The notes below the pieces were generated by a model. That model was not told the DNA's origin, did not search any database, and worked only from the letters and a program-made list of their open reading frames with translations. From an uncultured Bacteroidota bacterium (lineage in GTDB: Bacteria; Bacteroidota; Bacteroidia; Chitinophagales; Chitinophagaceae), in the NCBI GenBank assembly GCA_903906365.1, contig CAIVKC010000044.1, positions 1 to 64,000 of the forward strand: DNA of 64,000 nucleotides, given 5' to 3'. Shown one piece after another: positions 8,967 through 17,676 of this stretch (its first letter is position 1; each line of letters begins with the position of its first letter). The translations under genes were made by a program, and so were the position numbers.

Positions 8967-8997
8967 CAAAGATACCTTCAATGACATGAATTACAAG
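8967..8997 (-). promoter_or_regulatory. Promoter of mtaB, abutting its start codon
   Basis: On the minus strand a perfect -7 box TATCTTTG (8974 to 8967) lies 19 bases after CTTG (8997 to 8994), a good -33 match. The expected transcription start is only a few bases before the ATG at 8959, so the leader would be nearly absent. Confidence 0.6.
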
Positions 8998-9006
8998 GGA
9001 TGCGCT

Positions 9007-9014
9007 TATATTTG
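9007..9014 (+). promoter_or_regulatory. -7 box of the DUF4258 lipoprotein gene
   Basis: A perfect TATATTTG at 9007-9014 lies 19 bases before GTG 9034. It places transcription start near 9020, downstream of the ATG at 8986. This is the main reason for choosing the later GTG start. Confidence 0.5.
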
Positions 9015-9033
9015 GATAAATTTTACTAAAGCT

Positions 9034-9411
9034 GTGAAAATCAAAATCCTGCTGTTTGGATACCTGCAACTGCCCATACTGGCCTGCCTGCTTGCCATCA
9101 GTTGTGCAGCTCCCTCCAACAGCCATGAACCCATCGACAGAAGGGCTGCTCAACTCATCTATACACGTCATGCAAGGTGCAGGATGGATTGCCGGCACAT
9201 TACCGAAAGAGAAGTGCGTGAGATTTTGGAAAACGGACAGATTGATTACCGCAAAAGCGAACCGGACGCCAGGCCGGATCCCAAATATGCGCTGGAGGGC
9301 AATACCGCCGAAGGACAGCATTTAAGGATCGTTTTTGCCCCAACAAACAGGGGGCTGGTCGTTATCACCTGCATTGAACTGGGTGTAGAGTGGCAATGTG
9401 ATTGCCGTTGA
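9034..9411 (+). CDS. DUF4258 domain lipoprotein
   Basis: A 125-residue exported protein. From GTG 9034 the protein opens with a basic start and hydrophobic stretch ending LLAISC-AAPSN, a lipoprotein signal with the lipid-modified cysteine. The rest is a DUF4258 domain: YTRHARCRMDCRHITEREV, then ALEGN, LRIVFAPTNRGLVVITCIE and a C-terminal EWQCDCR. DUF4258 proteins resemble small RelE/BrnT-like folds, but no activity is established. An ATG at 8986 in the same frame would give 141 residues but overlaps the -7 box. The next gene follows at once. Confidence 0.7.
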   Translation: MKIKILLFGYLQLPILACLLAISCAAPSNSHEPIDRRAAQLIYTRHARCRMDCRHITEREVREILENGQIDYRKSEPDARPDPKYALEGNTAEGQHLRIVFAPTNRGLVVITCIELGVEWQCDCR

Positions 9412-9449
9412 AACCATTTGGAAGAAAGGACAAGGAAAAGCCTGCCTCC

Positions 9450-10244
9450 ATGATTAAAAAAAGCAAGGAAGCTATGCCCTGGATCAGAAAATGTATTCTA
9501 TTCCTCTATTGTGTCTACGCCCTGGTATTGTTTATTGCCCTGATGCTGCTGGTCTTTCCTTTTGTGGCACTGGCCGCTTGCTGGGGGAAAGCAAGGGGAG
9601 GGGATGTTATTTACCGGATATGCAGGATTTGGGCCGATGGCTGGCTTTTGGGGGTTGGAATGCGTTGCACCATGTTGGGCCCGGTTATGCCCGACCCTGA
9701 CAGGCAATATATATTCATTGCAAATCATATATCTTATCTGGATATTCCATTGATTCTGAAATCCATACGAAGACATAATATCCGTGTGTTGGGTAAACAT
9801 GAAATGAAATACTGGCCAATTTTCGGGTTTATTTACAGCAAGGCGGCCATCATGGTAGACCGGAGTGATCCTGATCAGAGATCACAGAGTGTACGTGCAT
9901 TAAAATCCGCCCTGGCCCGGGGTGTTTCCATCTTCATTTACCCGGAGGGAACCTTCAACGAAACCCATCGTCCCCTCAAATCCTTTTTTGACGGGGCGTT
10001 CCGTATTGCCATTGAAACTCAGACTCCCCTAAAACCATTGCTTTTCCTGGATGGATATGACCGGATGCATTACCGGAGTATATTCAGCCTGAATCCCGGC
10101 AGGCTGAGGACGGTTTGTCTGGAAGAAATTCCAGTGAAAGGCCTGACAATGACGGACCTTGGCAAACTGAAACAAACTGTCTTTCATCGTATGGAATCGG
10201 CTTTACTGGATTATAAAGCCTCCTGGATAAATGACAGGGCTTAA
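9450..10244 (+). CDS. plsC: 1-acyl-sn-glycerol-3-phosphate acyltransferase (PlsC family)
   Basis: A 264-residue membrane acyltransferase of phospholipid synthesis that acylates lysophosphatidic acid. It shows a hydrophobic N-terminal segment, the catalytic NHISYLD (H93, D98) and the acceptor motif YPEGTFNE (164-171). The ATG at 9450 is preferred. A TTG at 9402 in the same frame overlaps the end of the DUF4258 gene. PlsC-like paralogues can act on other acceptors such as aminolipids, so the symbol is by family only. Confidence 0.8.
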   Translation: MIKKSKEAMPWIRKCILFLYCVYALVLFIALMLLVFPFVALAACWGKARGGDVIYRICRIWADGWLLGVGMRCTMLGPVMPDPDRQYIFIANHISYLDIPLILKSIRRHNIRVLGKHEMKYWPIFGFIYSKAAIMVDRSDPDQRSQSVRALKSALARGVSIFIYPEGTFNETHRPLKSFFDGAFRIAIETQTPLKPLLFLDGYDRMHYRSIFSLNPGRLRTVCLEEIPVKGLTMTDLGKLKQTVFHRMESALLDYKASWINDRA

Positions 10245-10293
10245 AAAAGGTGCCTTGCGGTGGTCCGGTCTCCTGTATCAATTGCATATGCCT

Positions 10294-10324
10294 TTTGCAG
10301 CCCGGTGATTACCCCTTAGATTTG
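10294..10324 (+). promoter_or_regulatory. Consensus Bacteroidota promoter of priA
   Basis: TTTG at 10294-10297, 19 bases, then TAGATTTG at 10317-10324. This is an exact match to the published Bacteroides -33/-7 consensus. Transcription should begin at about 10329-10331, on or next to the ATG at 10331. Confidence 0.7.
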
Positions 10325-10330
10325 CCGTTC

Positions 10331-12850
10331 ATGGACACATCCCCAGATAATGGCTCTCTTTTTTCACCCCTCCCTGGGACTCCGGTTTTGGGAAGCGGGC
10401 CTTTGTTTGTGGAAGTCATCATACCGCTGGCCCTTCCCAGAAATTATACCTGGTCCGTCCCGGAAGCCCTTCGTGCCCAGCTAAAGGTGGGGTGCCGGGT
10501 AGAGGTAGAACTCAAAAACAAGAAATATGCGGGACTGGTCAAACGGATTCATGCCGAAAAGCCGGGCGCATTTGAGCCCAAGCATATCCTCAATGTGTTG
10601 GACAATGAACCGGTTATTTATCCTCAGCAGCTTAAATTATGGCAATGGATCGCCCAGTATTACCTGTGCAGTGAAGGAGAGGTGATGGCAGCCGCACTGC
10701 CGGCCCATTTTAAACTCAACAGCGAAACTGTACTTGTTTTCAATGATGAAAACGGAGATGATTTTTCCCAACTGGATCACGATGAATACCTGGTCAGTGA
10801 AGCGCTTCTGATCAAAAAGGAACTGAGGCTTTCCGAAGTGCAGCAGATACTGGATTCTTCCCATGTATATCCGGTCATCAAGCGACTGATCGACAAAAAA
10901 GTGTGCTTTGTCTGGGAAGCATTGAAGGAAACCTATGCCCCCAAAAAGGAAACCTATGTATTGCTTAATACCCGCTACGATAACGAAGAGCATCTCAGCA
11001 AGCTGCTCAACGAAGACCCCAGACTCCAGCGGGCTGAAAAACAGATGGAACTGCTACTGGGTTACCTTCACCTGCTCAAAACCGAAGGGGAGGTGACCAA
11101 ACCCCAGCTGTTGAAAAAGTCCGGCGCCAGTGAAGCGCAACTCAAAGGCCTGGCTGAAAAAGGAATACTTTGGTTGGAAAAAAGAAATATAGACCGTATC
11201 AAATACCTGCCAAGGGTCATCCATATTGACTTTGAACTTTCCCCGGCACAAATCCAGGCGCTCAACGAGGTCAATGAGGTTTTTTCTTCCAGGCAGGTAT
11301 GCCTGCTGCAGGGAATTACTTCCAGCGGCAAGACCCAGATATACATCAAACAAATTGAACAAATGGTGAAATCCGGCAGGCAGGTTCTTTACCTGCTTCC
11401 GGAAATTGCGCTTACTTCCCAGATCATCCGTCGTCTTCAAAAATACTTCGGTGGTTATATCGGCATTTATCACAGCAAATTCAACCAGAATGAAAGACTG
11501 GAAATTTGGAACAAGATAAAGACCGGTGAGCTGAAAATCATATTGGGGGCCCGCTCCTCCCTTTTTCTTCCCTTTGAGGACCTGGGGCTCATTGTGGTTG
11601 ACGAGGAACATGACACTTCTTTCAAACAGCAGGAACCGGCTCCCCGCTACCACGCAAGGGATGCCGCAGTCTATTATGCATCTCTTTTTGACGCCCGTAT
11701 TCTGCTGGGCAGTGCAACCCCTTCCGTGGAAAGTTATTTTAATGCCACCACTTCCAAATACGGTCTGGTGGAACTTAATGAACGGTTCGGCAATGTGGAA
11801 ATGCCTTTGATTGAAATTGTGGATACCAAGAAAATAATCAGCAAGGATAAGGAAAAAATCATTCTCGCTCCCGAGTTACAAAAGGCCATTGAACATTCCC
11901 TGGAAAATAACAAACAGGTGATCCTATTTCAGAACCGGAGGGGGTATTCTCCCTTTCAGATATGCCAGGTATGCGGCTGGATACCCCAGTGCAGGAACTG
12001 TGATGTTTCCCTGAATTTCCATAAGCTGACCAATAAGCTCCACTGTCATTACTGCGGAACAGTTTACCCGCCGGTGACCACCTGTGCAGCATGCGGAAAC
12101 CACCAGTTTATCCAGCGTAATTTCGGCACTGAAAAAATCGAGGAATACCTCGAAGAATTATTCCCAAAAGCCAGGATAGCGCGGATGGACATCGACAGCG
12201 TGCGGGGCAAGACAGCTCATGACAGTCTGATCCAGCTGTTTGAGCAGGGCAGGGTGGACATTCTGGTAGGAACCCAGATGGTGGTAAAGGGGCTGGATTT
12301 TGAAAATGTCAACCTGGTGGGCATACTGGATGCCGACAGCATGCTCAGTTTTGCGGATTTCCGGGTTAACGAACGTGCCTTTCAGCTGATGGAGCAGGTG
12401 AGTGGGCGGGCAGGCAGAAAGGATGGGGAAGGCAGGGTGCTGATCCAGGTAGCCAATATTAACCACCCGGTACTTGCCTTTGTCAAGGCACATGATTACA
12501 AACTCTTTTTTCAGGCGGAAATGCCGGGCAGAAAACAGTTTTCCTACCCTCCCTTCACCAGGATCATAATGGTTACTTTCAAACATAAGCAAAAAGAAGT
12601 GGTGGAAGACGCGGCCAGGCTCTTTTCCAACAATCTCAAATCAGAACTCGGAAAATACCTGGTTGGCCCGGCGGAACCGGTCGTAAACCGCATACGCAAC
12701 CAGTTTTTAATGGAATTACTCATGAAACTTCCCAAGGATTCCAGCCTGATCTCCTATGCCAAACACCTTATCGTACAACAAACTGCCATACTCCATAATC
12801 ACAAAAAATTCAAAAGTGTGGTTATTATTGCCGATGTGGATGCCATCTGA
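10331..12850 (+). CDS. priA: Primosomal protein N' (replication restart helicase PriA)
   Basis: An 839-residue 3'-5' DNA helicase that reloads the replisome at stalled forks. It has an N-terminal DNA-binding domain (PLFVEVIIPLALPRNYTW onward), Walker A GITSSGKT at 328-335 and the DEEH box at 424-427. A zinc-binding cysteine cluster follows at about 545-590 (CQVCG, CRNC, CHYCG, CAACG), then the C-terminal helicase half. The start is ATG 10331 because the promoter ends just before it. A GTG at 10250 in frame lies upstream of that promoter and is rejected. Confidence 0.95.
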   Translation: MDTSPDNGSLFSPLPGTPVLGSGPLFVEVIIPLALPRNYTWSVPEALRAQLKVGCRVEVELKNKKYAGLVKRIHAEKPGAFEPKHILNVLDNEPVIYPQQLKLWQWIAQYYLCSEGEVMAAALPAHFKLNSETVLVFNDENGDDFSQLDHDEYLVSEALLIKKELRLSEVQQILDSSHVYPVIKRLIDKKVCFVWEALKETYAPKKETYVLLNTRYDNEEHLSKLLNEDPRLQRAEKQMELLLGYLHLLKTEGEVTKPQLLKKSGASEAQLKGLAEKGILWLEKRNIDRIKYLPRVIHIDFELSPAQIQALNEVNEVFSSRQVCLLQGITSSGKTQIYIKQIEQMVKSGRQVLYLLPEIALTSQIIRRLQKYFGGYIGIYHSKFNQNERLEIWNKIKTGELKIILGARSSLFLPFEDLGLIVVDEEHDTSFKQQEPAPRYHARDAAVYYASLFDARILLGSATPSVESYFNATTSKYGLVELNERFGNVEMPLIEIVDTKKIISKDKEKIILAPELQKAIEHSLENNKQVILFQNRRGYSPFQICQVCGWIPQCRNCDVSLNFHKLTNKLHCHYCGTVYPPVTTCAACGNHQFIQRNFGTEKIEEYLEELFPKARIARMDIDSVRGKTAHDSLIQLFEQGRVDILVGTQMVVKGLDFENVNLVGILDADSMLSFADFRVNERAFQLMEQVSGRAGRKDGEGRVLIQVANINHPVLAFVKAHDYKLFFQAEMPGRKQFSYPPFTRIIMVTFKHKQKEVVEDAARLFSNNLKSELGKYLVGPAEPVVNRIRNQFLMELLMKLPKDSSLISYAKHLIVQQTAILHNHKKFKSVVIIADVDAI

Positions 12851-12924
12851 GCGGACTGCCCCGTCACCTACTCCTGCAGACAGTCCTGTTCCCGGCTGCT
12901 TTTAAAAGAAAAATCCGGCTCTGT

Positions 12925-13599
12925 TCATCCCGGCAGTAATTCATTTGCCCATTGCATGATATCCCCATAGGTATACCTGTGGATACCCGGCATCTTTGAT
13001 TTGACAACCGCTATCATGGCCGCGGCCACCCGGTCAGCCTCTATGGGCCGGTATTTTTTCAAGGGGCCGGCAAACAGGGGGGCAGTCCATTTCATGAGGA
13101 CTTTGGCGACAGCCTCTGCCAGTCGTGGTTCTTTTCTTTTTCCCAGAAGCATGGAGGGTTGCATAATATGCAGACTCTCCAGGCCTATGGCACTGAGAGC
13201 CAGTTCGGTTTCACCTTTGAGTTTTAGGTAAAAGTTCCGGGCTGCCGGATCGGCCCCAACAGAACTCATCAACACAAATTGCCTGCACCCCAGTTGCTGC
13301 CCGAGGGTTGCGACCCGAACGGGAATCTCCAAATCAATGCTACGGTAAAGGACTTTGTTTCCCCTGACCTTCCGGAGGGTTGTGCCTATACAACAAAACA
13401 GGACCTCAACGCCTGAAAGGGCTTTTTTCAACGCGCTGGAATCCCCAAAATCAACTGGTATGCATTCCAGTTGCGGGGCTGTTGACTGAATCGGGTTTCT
13501 TACCAGGATACGGACCTGCTGAAAGAGAGGATCTTTCAGCAGCCGGTTCACCAGCAGTTCCCCTGTCTGACCGGTTGCTCCTATTACGGCGGCAATCAT
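12925..13599 (-). CDS. NAD(P)-binding atypical short-chain dehydrogenase
   Basis: A 224-residue cytosolic Rossmann-fold protein with the nucleotide-binding motif VIGATGQTGELLV at the very N-terminus, followed by ILVRNP, VDFGD and VLFCCIGTTL. It resembles the NmrA/HTATIP2-like atypical SDR group. These lack a dependable substrate prediction. The ATG at 13599 fits the fold; a longer frame to 13644 adds 15 residues ahead of the Rossmann strand and collides with murB. It is divergent from murB with about 40 bases between. Confidence 0.75.
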   Translation of the reverse strand: MIAAVIGATGQTGELLVNRLLKDPLFQQVRILVRNPIQSTAPQLECIPVDFGDSSALKKALSGVEVLFCCIGTTLRKVRGNKVLYRSIDLEIPVRVATLGQQLGCRQFVLMSSVGADPAARNFYLKLKGETELALSAIGLESLHIMQPSMLLGKRKEPRLAEAVAKVLMKWTAPLFAGPLKKYRPIEADRVAAAMIAVVKSKMPGIHRYTYGDIMQWANELLPG

Positions 13600-13642
13600 A
13601 TGGAAGCTGTTTTGTTGTAATTTGCGAGTCAATCTTACTCCC

Positions 13643-14653
13643 ATGCAAATTCAGCAAAATATTTCTCTAAAAAAATACAATTCCTTTGGCATTGATGCTT
13701 CGGCGAAGTATTTCGCACCCTTTTCCAGCAACGAAGAACTGCTCAAGCTGGATAGGGACCGATGGCCTACCCTTAGACTGGTTCTGGGGGGAGGAAGTAA
13801 TATCCTGCTGAGGGGCGAGGTGGACGGTCTGGTCTTGAAAAACGAAATCAGGGGAATAGACCTGATCCGGGAAGATGAAAATTACGTATTTATAAAAGCA
13901 GGAGCCGGGGAAAACTGGCATCAATTTGTTTTGTACTGTCTCCAACGAAACTGGGCCGGTGTGGAAAACCTCTCCCTTATTCCCGGAAGCGTGGGAGCCG
14001 GGCCCATGCAAAATATCGGTGCCTACGGCGTGGAATTAAAGGATGTATTTTATGAACTGGAGGCATTTGACATCAGGGATTTAAAAGTGTATAATTTCAG
14101 CCTCAATGATTGTGCATTCGGTTACCGGGAGAGTGTTTTCAAAAAAAGGTACCGGGACCGGTTTATCATCCTGAGCGTAACCCTGCGGCTTTATAAGAAG
14201 CCCCGGTTTAACACCAGCTATGGGGCCATCCAGGAGGAATTGACCAGGATGGGGGTGGCGGGCCTTAGTATCCAGGCTGTATCTGAGGCCGTGATAAGGA
14301 TAAGGACCTCCAAGCTACCCGATCCCTCCAGGTTGGGCAATGCGGGCAGTTTTTTTAAAAACCCGCAGGTTACCGAAGAAAAATTCAATGAATTAAAGAA
14401 CGTATTTCCCGGGATGGTGGGCCACCCGGGTCCCTCGGGACAGGTAAAACTGGCGGCGGGCTGGATGATCGAGCAATGCGGATGGAAGGGGTTTCGCAGG
14501 GGAGATGCAGGCTGCCATGAAAAACAAGCCCTGGTACTGGTCAATTTTGGTCAGGCCAGCGGACAGGAGATTTATTCCTTAAGCGAGGAAATCCTGCAAA
14601 GTGTAAAAGCCCGCTTTGGCGTGGAACTGGAAAGAGAAGTCAATATCCTGTAA
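13643..14653 (+). CDS. murB: UDP-N-acetylenolpyruvoylglucosamine reductase
   Basis: A 336-residue FAD enzyme that makes UDP-N-acetylmuramate for peptidoglycan. The FAD-binding segment LGGGSNILL and the family motif IPGSVGAGPMQNIGAYGVE are intact. The form with YRESVFK and a long C-terminal domain matches the type I (E. coli-like) enzyme. ATG 13643 is preferred over TTG 13622. The gene lies close to namZ, which also acts on N-acetylmuramic acid. Confidence 0.95.
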   Translation: MQIQQNISLKKYNSFGIDASAKYFAPFSSNEELLKLDRDRWPTLRLVLGGGSNILLRGEVDGLVLKNEIRGIDLIREDENYVFIKAGAGENWHQFVLYCLQRNWAGVENLSLIPGSVGAGPMQNIGAYGVELKDVFYELEAFDIRDLKVYNFSLNDCAFGYRESVFKKRYRDRFIILSVTLRLYKKPRFNTSYGAIQEELTRMGVAGLSIQAVSEAVIRIRTSKLPDPSRLGNAGSFFKNPQVTEEKFNELKNVFPGMVGHPGPSGQVKLAAGWMIEQCGWKGFRRGDAGCHEKQALVLVNFGQASGQEIYSLSEEILQSVKARFGVELEREVNIL

Positions 14654-14698
14654 AGGTAGTCCTGCGGGTGTTCATGGGAACCAACCAAACCAGGCAGG

Positions 14699-15640
14699 CT
14701 AGGATATGAACCGGTATCCTTTCAGGAAATCCCCCGTGCCCATTTTCTTTTTTCCTTCAAGCTGGAGTTCAAGTACTTCAATATATCCATCCGGACAAAC
14801 ATATTTCAGGTAGGTCTTCTGGTCAGTCAGGTAACTGCCCGGAGTCCCGGTGTGAATGGCATTTATCTTCCTGGAACGATAAATCTTAAGCATTTTGCCC
14901 TCCAGCAGGGTGAATGCACCCGGGAAGGGGGAAAGACCCCGGATGAGGTTGTGGACCTCCTCTACCGGTTTATTCCAGTCTATCCGGCAGGTCTCTGTAA
15001 AAATTTTTGGCGCGTGTCGCAGGTTTTCCCCTGAAGCCGGGTTCTGCGGTATCTCAGTCAGCCCGCCCGAACCCAGGTTTTGGATGGTTCTGACCAGCAG
15101 GCGGGCACCAATTTGTTTCATTCTGTCATGGAGTTCCCCTGCCGTTTCATCTTCCCCGATGGCAATTTTTTCACTCATCAGCAGGTTTCCGGTATCAATT
15201 TGGTGCTGTAGTCGGAAAGTGGTGACCCCGGTTTCTTTTTCCCCTTCGATGATCGCCCAGTTAATGGGCGCGGCTCCCCGGTATTGTGGCAGCAGGGAAG
15301 CATGGAGGTTGATGGTTCCCCTGGGCGGCATGTTCCATACCACTTCCGGCAGCATCCTGAAAGCCACTACTACCTGAACATCTGCATGGAGGGAACGAAG
15401 TTCATCCAAAAAACCCGGGTCTTTCAGCTTTTCAGGCTGCAGGATTTTCAATCCTTTGGACCGGGCAAAGGTCTTGACAGCGCTTTCCTGGAGTTTCATT
15501 CCGCGCCCGGCTGGTTTGTCCGGCGCAGTTACCACGCCAACCACCTGGCAGCCCGCTTCCAGCAATGCATCCAGTGAGGCAACGGCAAATTCCGGGGTAC
15601 CCATAAAAACAATTCGGAGCGGATGAACAAGTTGTGACAT
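14699..15640 (-). CDS. fmt: Methionyl-tRNA formyltransferase
   Basis: A 313-residue enzyme that formylates initiator Met-tRNA. It opens with RIVFMGTPEFAVASLDALL and shows the formyl-folate binding segment INLHASLLPQYRGAAPINWAI, followed by the C-terminal OB-like domain. ATG 15640 is used, with an adjacent GTG at 15643 as an alternative. It lies three bases after the stop of namZ on the same strand, so the two form an operon. Confidence 0.95.
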   Translation of the reverse strand: MSQLVHPLRIVFMGTPEFAVASLDALLEAGCQVVGVVTAPDKPAGRGMKLQESAVKTFARSKGLKILQPEKLKDPGFLDELRSLHADVQVVVAFRMLPEVVWNMPPRGTINLHASLLPQYRGAAPINWAIIEGEKETGVTTFRLQHQIDTGNLLMSEKIAIGEDETAGELHDRMKQIGARLLVRTIQNLGSGGLTEIPQNPASGENLRHAPKIFTETCRIDWNKPVEEVHNLIRGLSPFPGAFTLLEGKMLKIYRSRKINAIHTGTPGSYLTDQKTYLKYVCPDGYIEVLELQLEGKKKMGTGDFLKGYRFIS

Positions 15641-15643
15641 CAC

Positions 15644-16888
15644 TTAAGGGGTTTTGGATGATTCAAAATCAGGATACAACAGGTATTTTTTCCTGATTTG
15701 CTTAAAACGCATCAGGCCAGGTTCCCACGACTTCCTGATTTCGGCTTCTGACTTTCCTGCTTTGATCTGGTTCATCAGTTCGTCGGAACCGGCCAGGGTA
15801 TTGAAATAATTGCTGGGCAGGAAAAAATGAGGCTTATCGGCAAACACGGCATAAGCCTGTAGCAGCCATTTCAGCTGGATATGACCGGCAATTTCAGCCT
15901 GTGCATCCAGGTTGCTCAGGTCATAACCGAAGCAGGTCTTTCCCAGTAGCGGCGGGTTTTTTGCACCCTCTGTCTGCCGGGGGGTAAACTGATAAAGGTT
16001 GTTTGGAAAGCCGGGATGACCGAACACTTCAAAAGGCTTGTCGGTTCCCCTGCCCAGGCTGATGGCCGTTCCCTCAAAAAAACAAAGGGAGGGGTAGAGC
16101 ATCACAGCCCGCATATCAGGCAGGTTAGGGGAGGGTCTTACCGGTAAAAGGTAATGGCTGTTGTGATCATAATGGCCACATTTGATAATTTGGAAATGAA
16201 AGGGGGTATCTGTGGAATTGTGGGCTGTCTGATAATAGGCGTAACGCTCGTTGGCCTTTTGGGATAGCCACCCTTCGCCGGCAATCATCATGGCGTATTC
16301 TGCAACGGTCATACCGTACACAACGGGTACCGGCTGCATGCCCACAAAAGACCTGTAATGGCTATCGAGCATGGGCCCGTCCACATAATATCCATGCGGA
16401 TTAGGCCTGTCCAGAATCATCAGGGGTTTGTTGTTTTCAAAGGCGGCTTCCATCAGCAGTTGCAGGGAAGAAATATAGGTATAGAACCTTGCACCCACGT
16501 CCTGAATGTCAAAAACAATCAGGTCCACATCCTGCAGGTCTTCGGAGGTGGGTTTTTGCTTGTGGCCATACAGGGAAATGATTTGGATGCCCGTCTGCGG
16601 GTCCTTAAAGTCCCCCACGCGTTCGCCGGCATCGGAAATGCCCCGGAAGCCATGTTCGGGCGCGAAAATCTTCCTGATGTGGATGCCCCTTTTCAGCAGG
16701 GTATCCACCAGATGCGCCTGACCTACGGTAGAAGTCTGGTTGGCAAATACGGCCACCGATTTGCCCTTGATCAGGGGAAGATATACCTCCATTCTTTCGG
16801 CTGCCGGCCGGATGATACCCCCAGGCGGCTGGGCAGTAACGGCTGTAACGGAAAGGAAAACCCACAATATGGAAATGAATCGTTTCAT
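15644..16888 (-). CDS. namZ: Exo-beta-N-acetylmuramidase NamZ family (DUF1343)
   Basis: A 414-residue secreted protein of the DUF1343 family, whose studied members release N-acetylmuramic acid from the ends of muropeptide glycans (GH171). The signal peptide is clear (KRFISILWVFLSVTAVTAQ). Conserved blocks follow: VAVFANQTSTVG, IFAPEHGFRG, VFDIQDVGARFYTY and GRGTDKPFEVFGHP. It probably works in the periplasm in wall recycling. It is upstream of fmt in an operon. Confidence 0.85.
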   Translation of the reverse strand: MKRFISILWVFLSVTAVTAQPPGGIIRPAAERMEVYLPLIKGKSVAVFANQTSTVGQAHLVDTLLKRGIHIRKIFAPEHGFRGISDAGERVGDFKDPQTGIQIISLYGHKQKPTSEDLQDVDLIVFDIQDVGARFYTYISSLQLLMEAAFENNKPLMILDRPNPHGYYVDGPMLDSHYRSFVGMQPVPVVYGMTVAEYAMMIAGEGWLSQKANERYAYYQTAHNSTDTPFHFQIIKCGHYDHNSHYLLPVRPSPNLPDMRAVMLYPSLCFFEGTAISLGRGTDKPFEVFGHPGFPNNLYQFTPRQTEGAKNPPLLGKTCFGYDLSNLDAQAEIAGHIQLKWLLQAYAVFADKPHFFLPSNYFNTLAGSDELMNQIKAGKSEAEIRKSWEPGLMRFKQIRKKYLLYPDFESSKTP

Positions 16889-17143
16889 ATTTTTTTTGAA
16901 TCAGGCTTGATGAACAGGATCCGGTTAAATCTCCCCGGGTTAAGTTTTTCCAAAAATCGGTTATTCCTTGCTAAGAAAAGGCATTTTAAATTATAAATCC
17001 TACCTTGCAACCGAAACTTTCGTTCGGGAGATTGTAAGATTTAACTGACCTTTTTTGCCTGGTATCTTATGGTCCTTTCAGCAATGTTTTGTCCCTTAAT
17101 GGGAGGCAACCTATTTTAAAAAATTTAAATTTTTGTTGAATTT

Positions 17144-17599
17144 ATGCAACAGGTAAAAACAGGTGACACAGTGAAAGTTCATTACCATGGCCGGCTTACA
17201 GACGGGACAACCTTTGATTCCTCTGAAGGCAGGGAACCCCTGGAATTTGAAGTAGGCAGCGGCATGGTTATAAAGGGTTTTGATGACGGGCTGCTTGGAA
17301 TGGGCATCGGAGAAAAGAAGACCATTGATATCGCCGTGGATGATGCCTATGGTCCCAGGGATCCCCAGATGCTCATGGAGTTTCCCATCGACCGTTTTCC
17401 CCCGGATATGAAACCGGAAGTGGGAATGCAACTCACAATGACCAATGATTCCGGCCAGAATTTCCCGGTGGTCATTGCAGAAGTCAAGGAAGTAAGTGTG
17501 ATTTTGGATGGAAACCATCCGCTTGCCGGAGAACCGCTGATTTTTGATCTGGAACTGGTGGAAATAGCAGCTCCTCCTTCCCGCATAATCATGCCATAG
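17144..17599 (+). CDS. slyD: FKBP-type peptidyl-prolyl isomerase, SlyD-like
   Basis: A 151-residue cytosolic foldase. It has the FKBP core (KVHYHGRLTDGTTFDSS, IKGFDDGLLGMGIGEKKTI) with an inserted flap domain typical of SlyD (AYGPRDPQM to VVIAEV). The histidine-rich metal tail of E. coli SlyD is missing, so a nickel role is not supported. About 250 bases before it (16889-17143) are AT-rich and hold only its presumed promoter. A strong terminator follows. Confidence 0.9.
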   Translation: MQQVKTGDTVKVHYHGRLTDGTTFDSSEGREPLEFEVGSGMVIKGFDDGLLGMGIGEKKTIDIAVDDAYGPRDPQMLMEFPIDRFPPDMKPEVGMQLTMTNDSGQNFPVVIAEVKEVSVILDGNHPLAGEPLIFDLELVEIAAPPSRIIMP

Positions 17600-17624
17600 T
17601 CTGAAGGCAGCGTAAATTATATGG

Positions 17625-17662
17625 GTCCTTTCCCGGCAGGCCGGGAAAGGACTTTTATTTTA
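17625..17662. terminator. Intrinsic terminator after slyD
   Basis: A perfect inverted repeat (17625-17637 with 17640-17652) is followed by TTTTATTTTA on the plus strand. It separates slyD from the convergent CPBP gene. Confidence 0.85.
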
Positions 17663-17676
17663 AAGCCAAATAATCA

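Noticed and set aside
10250-10330. Upstream GTG start for priA
   Set aside because: It lies before the consensus promoter, so it would not be transcribed from it, and the extra residues do not match the family.
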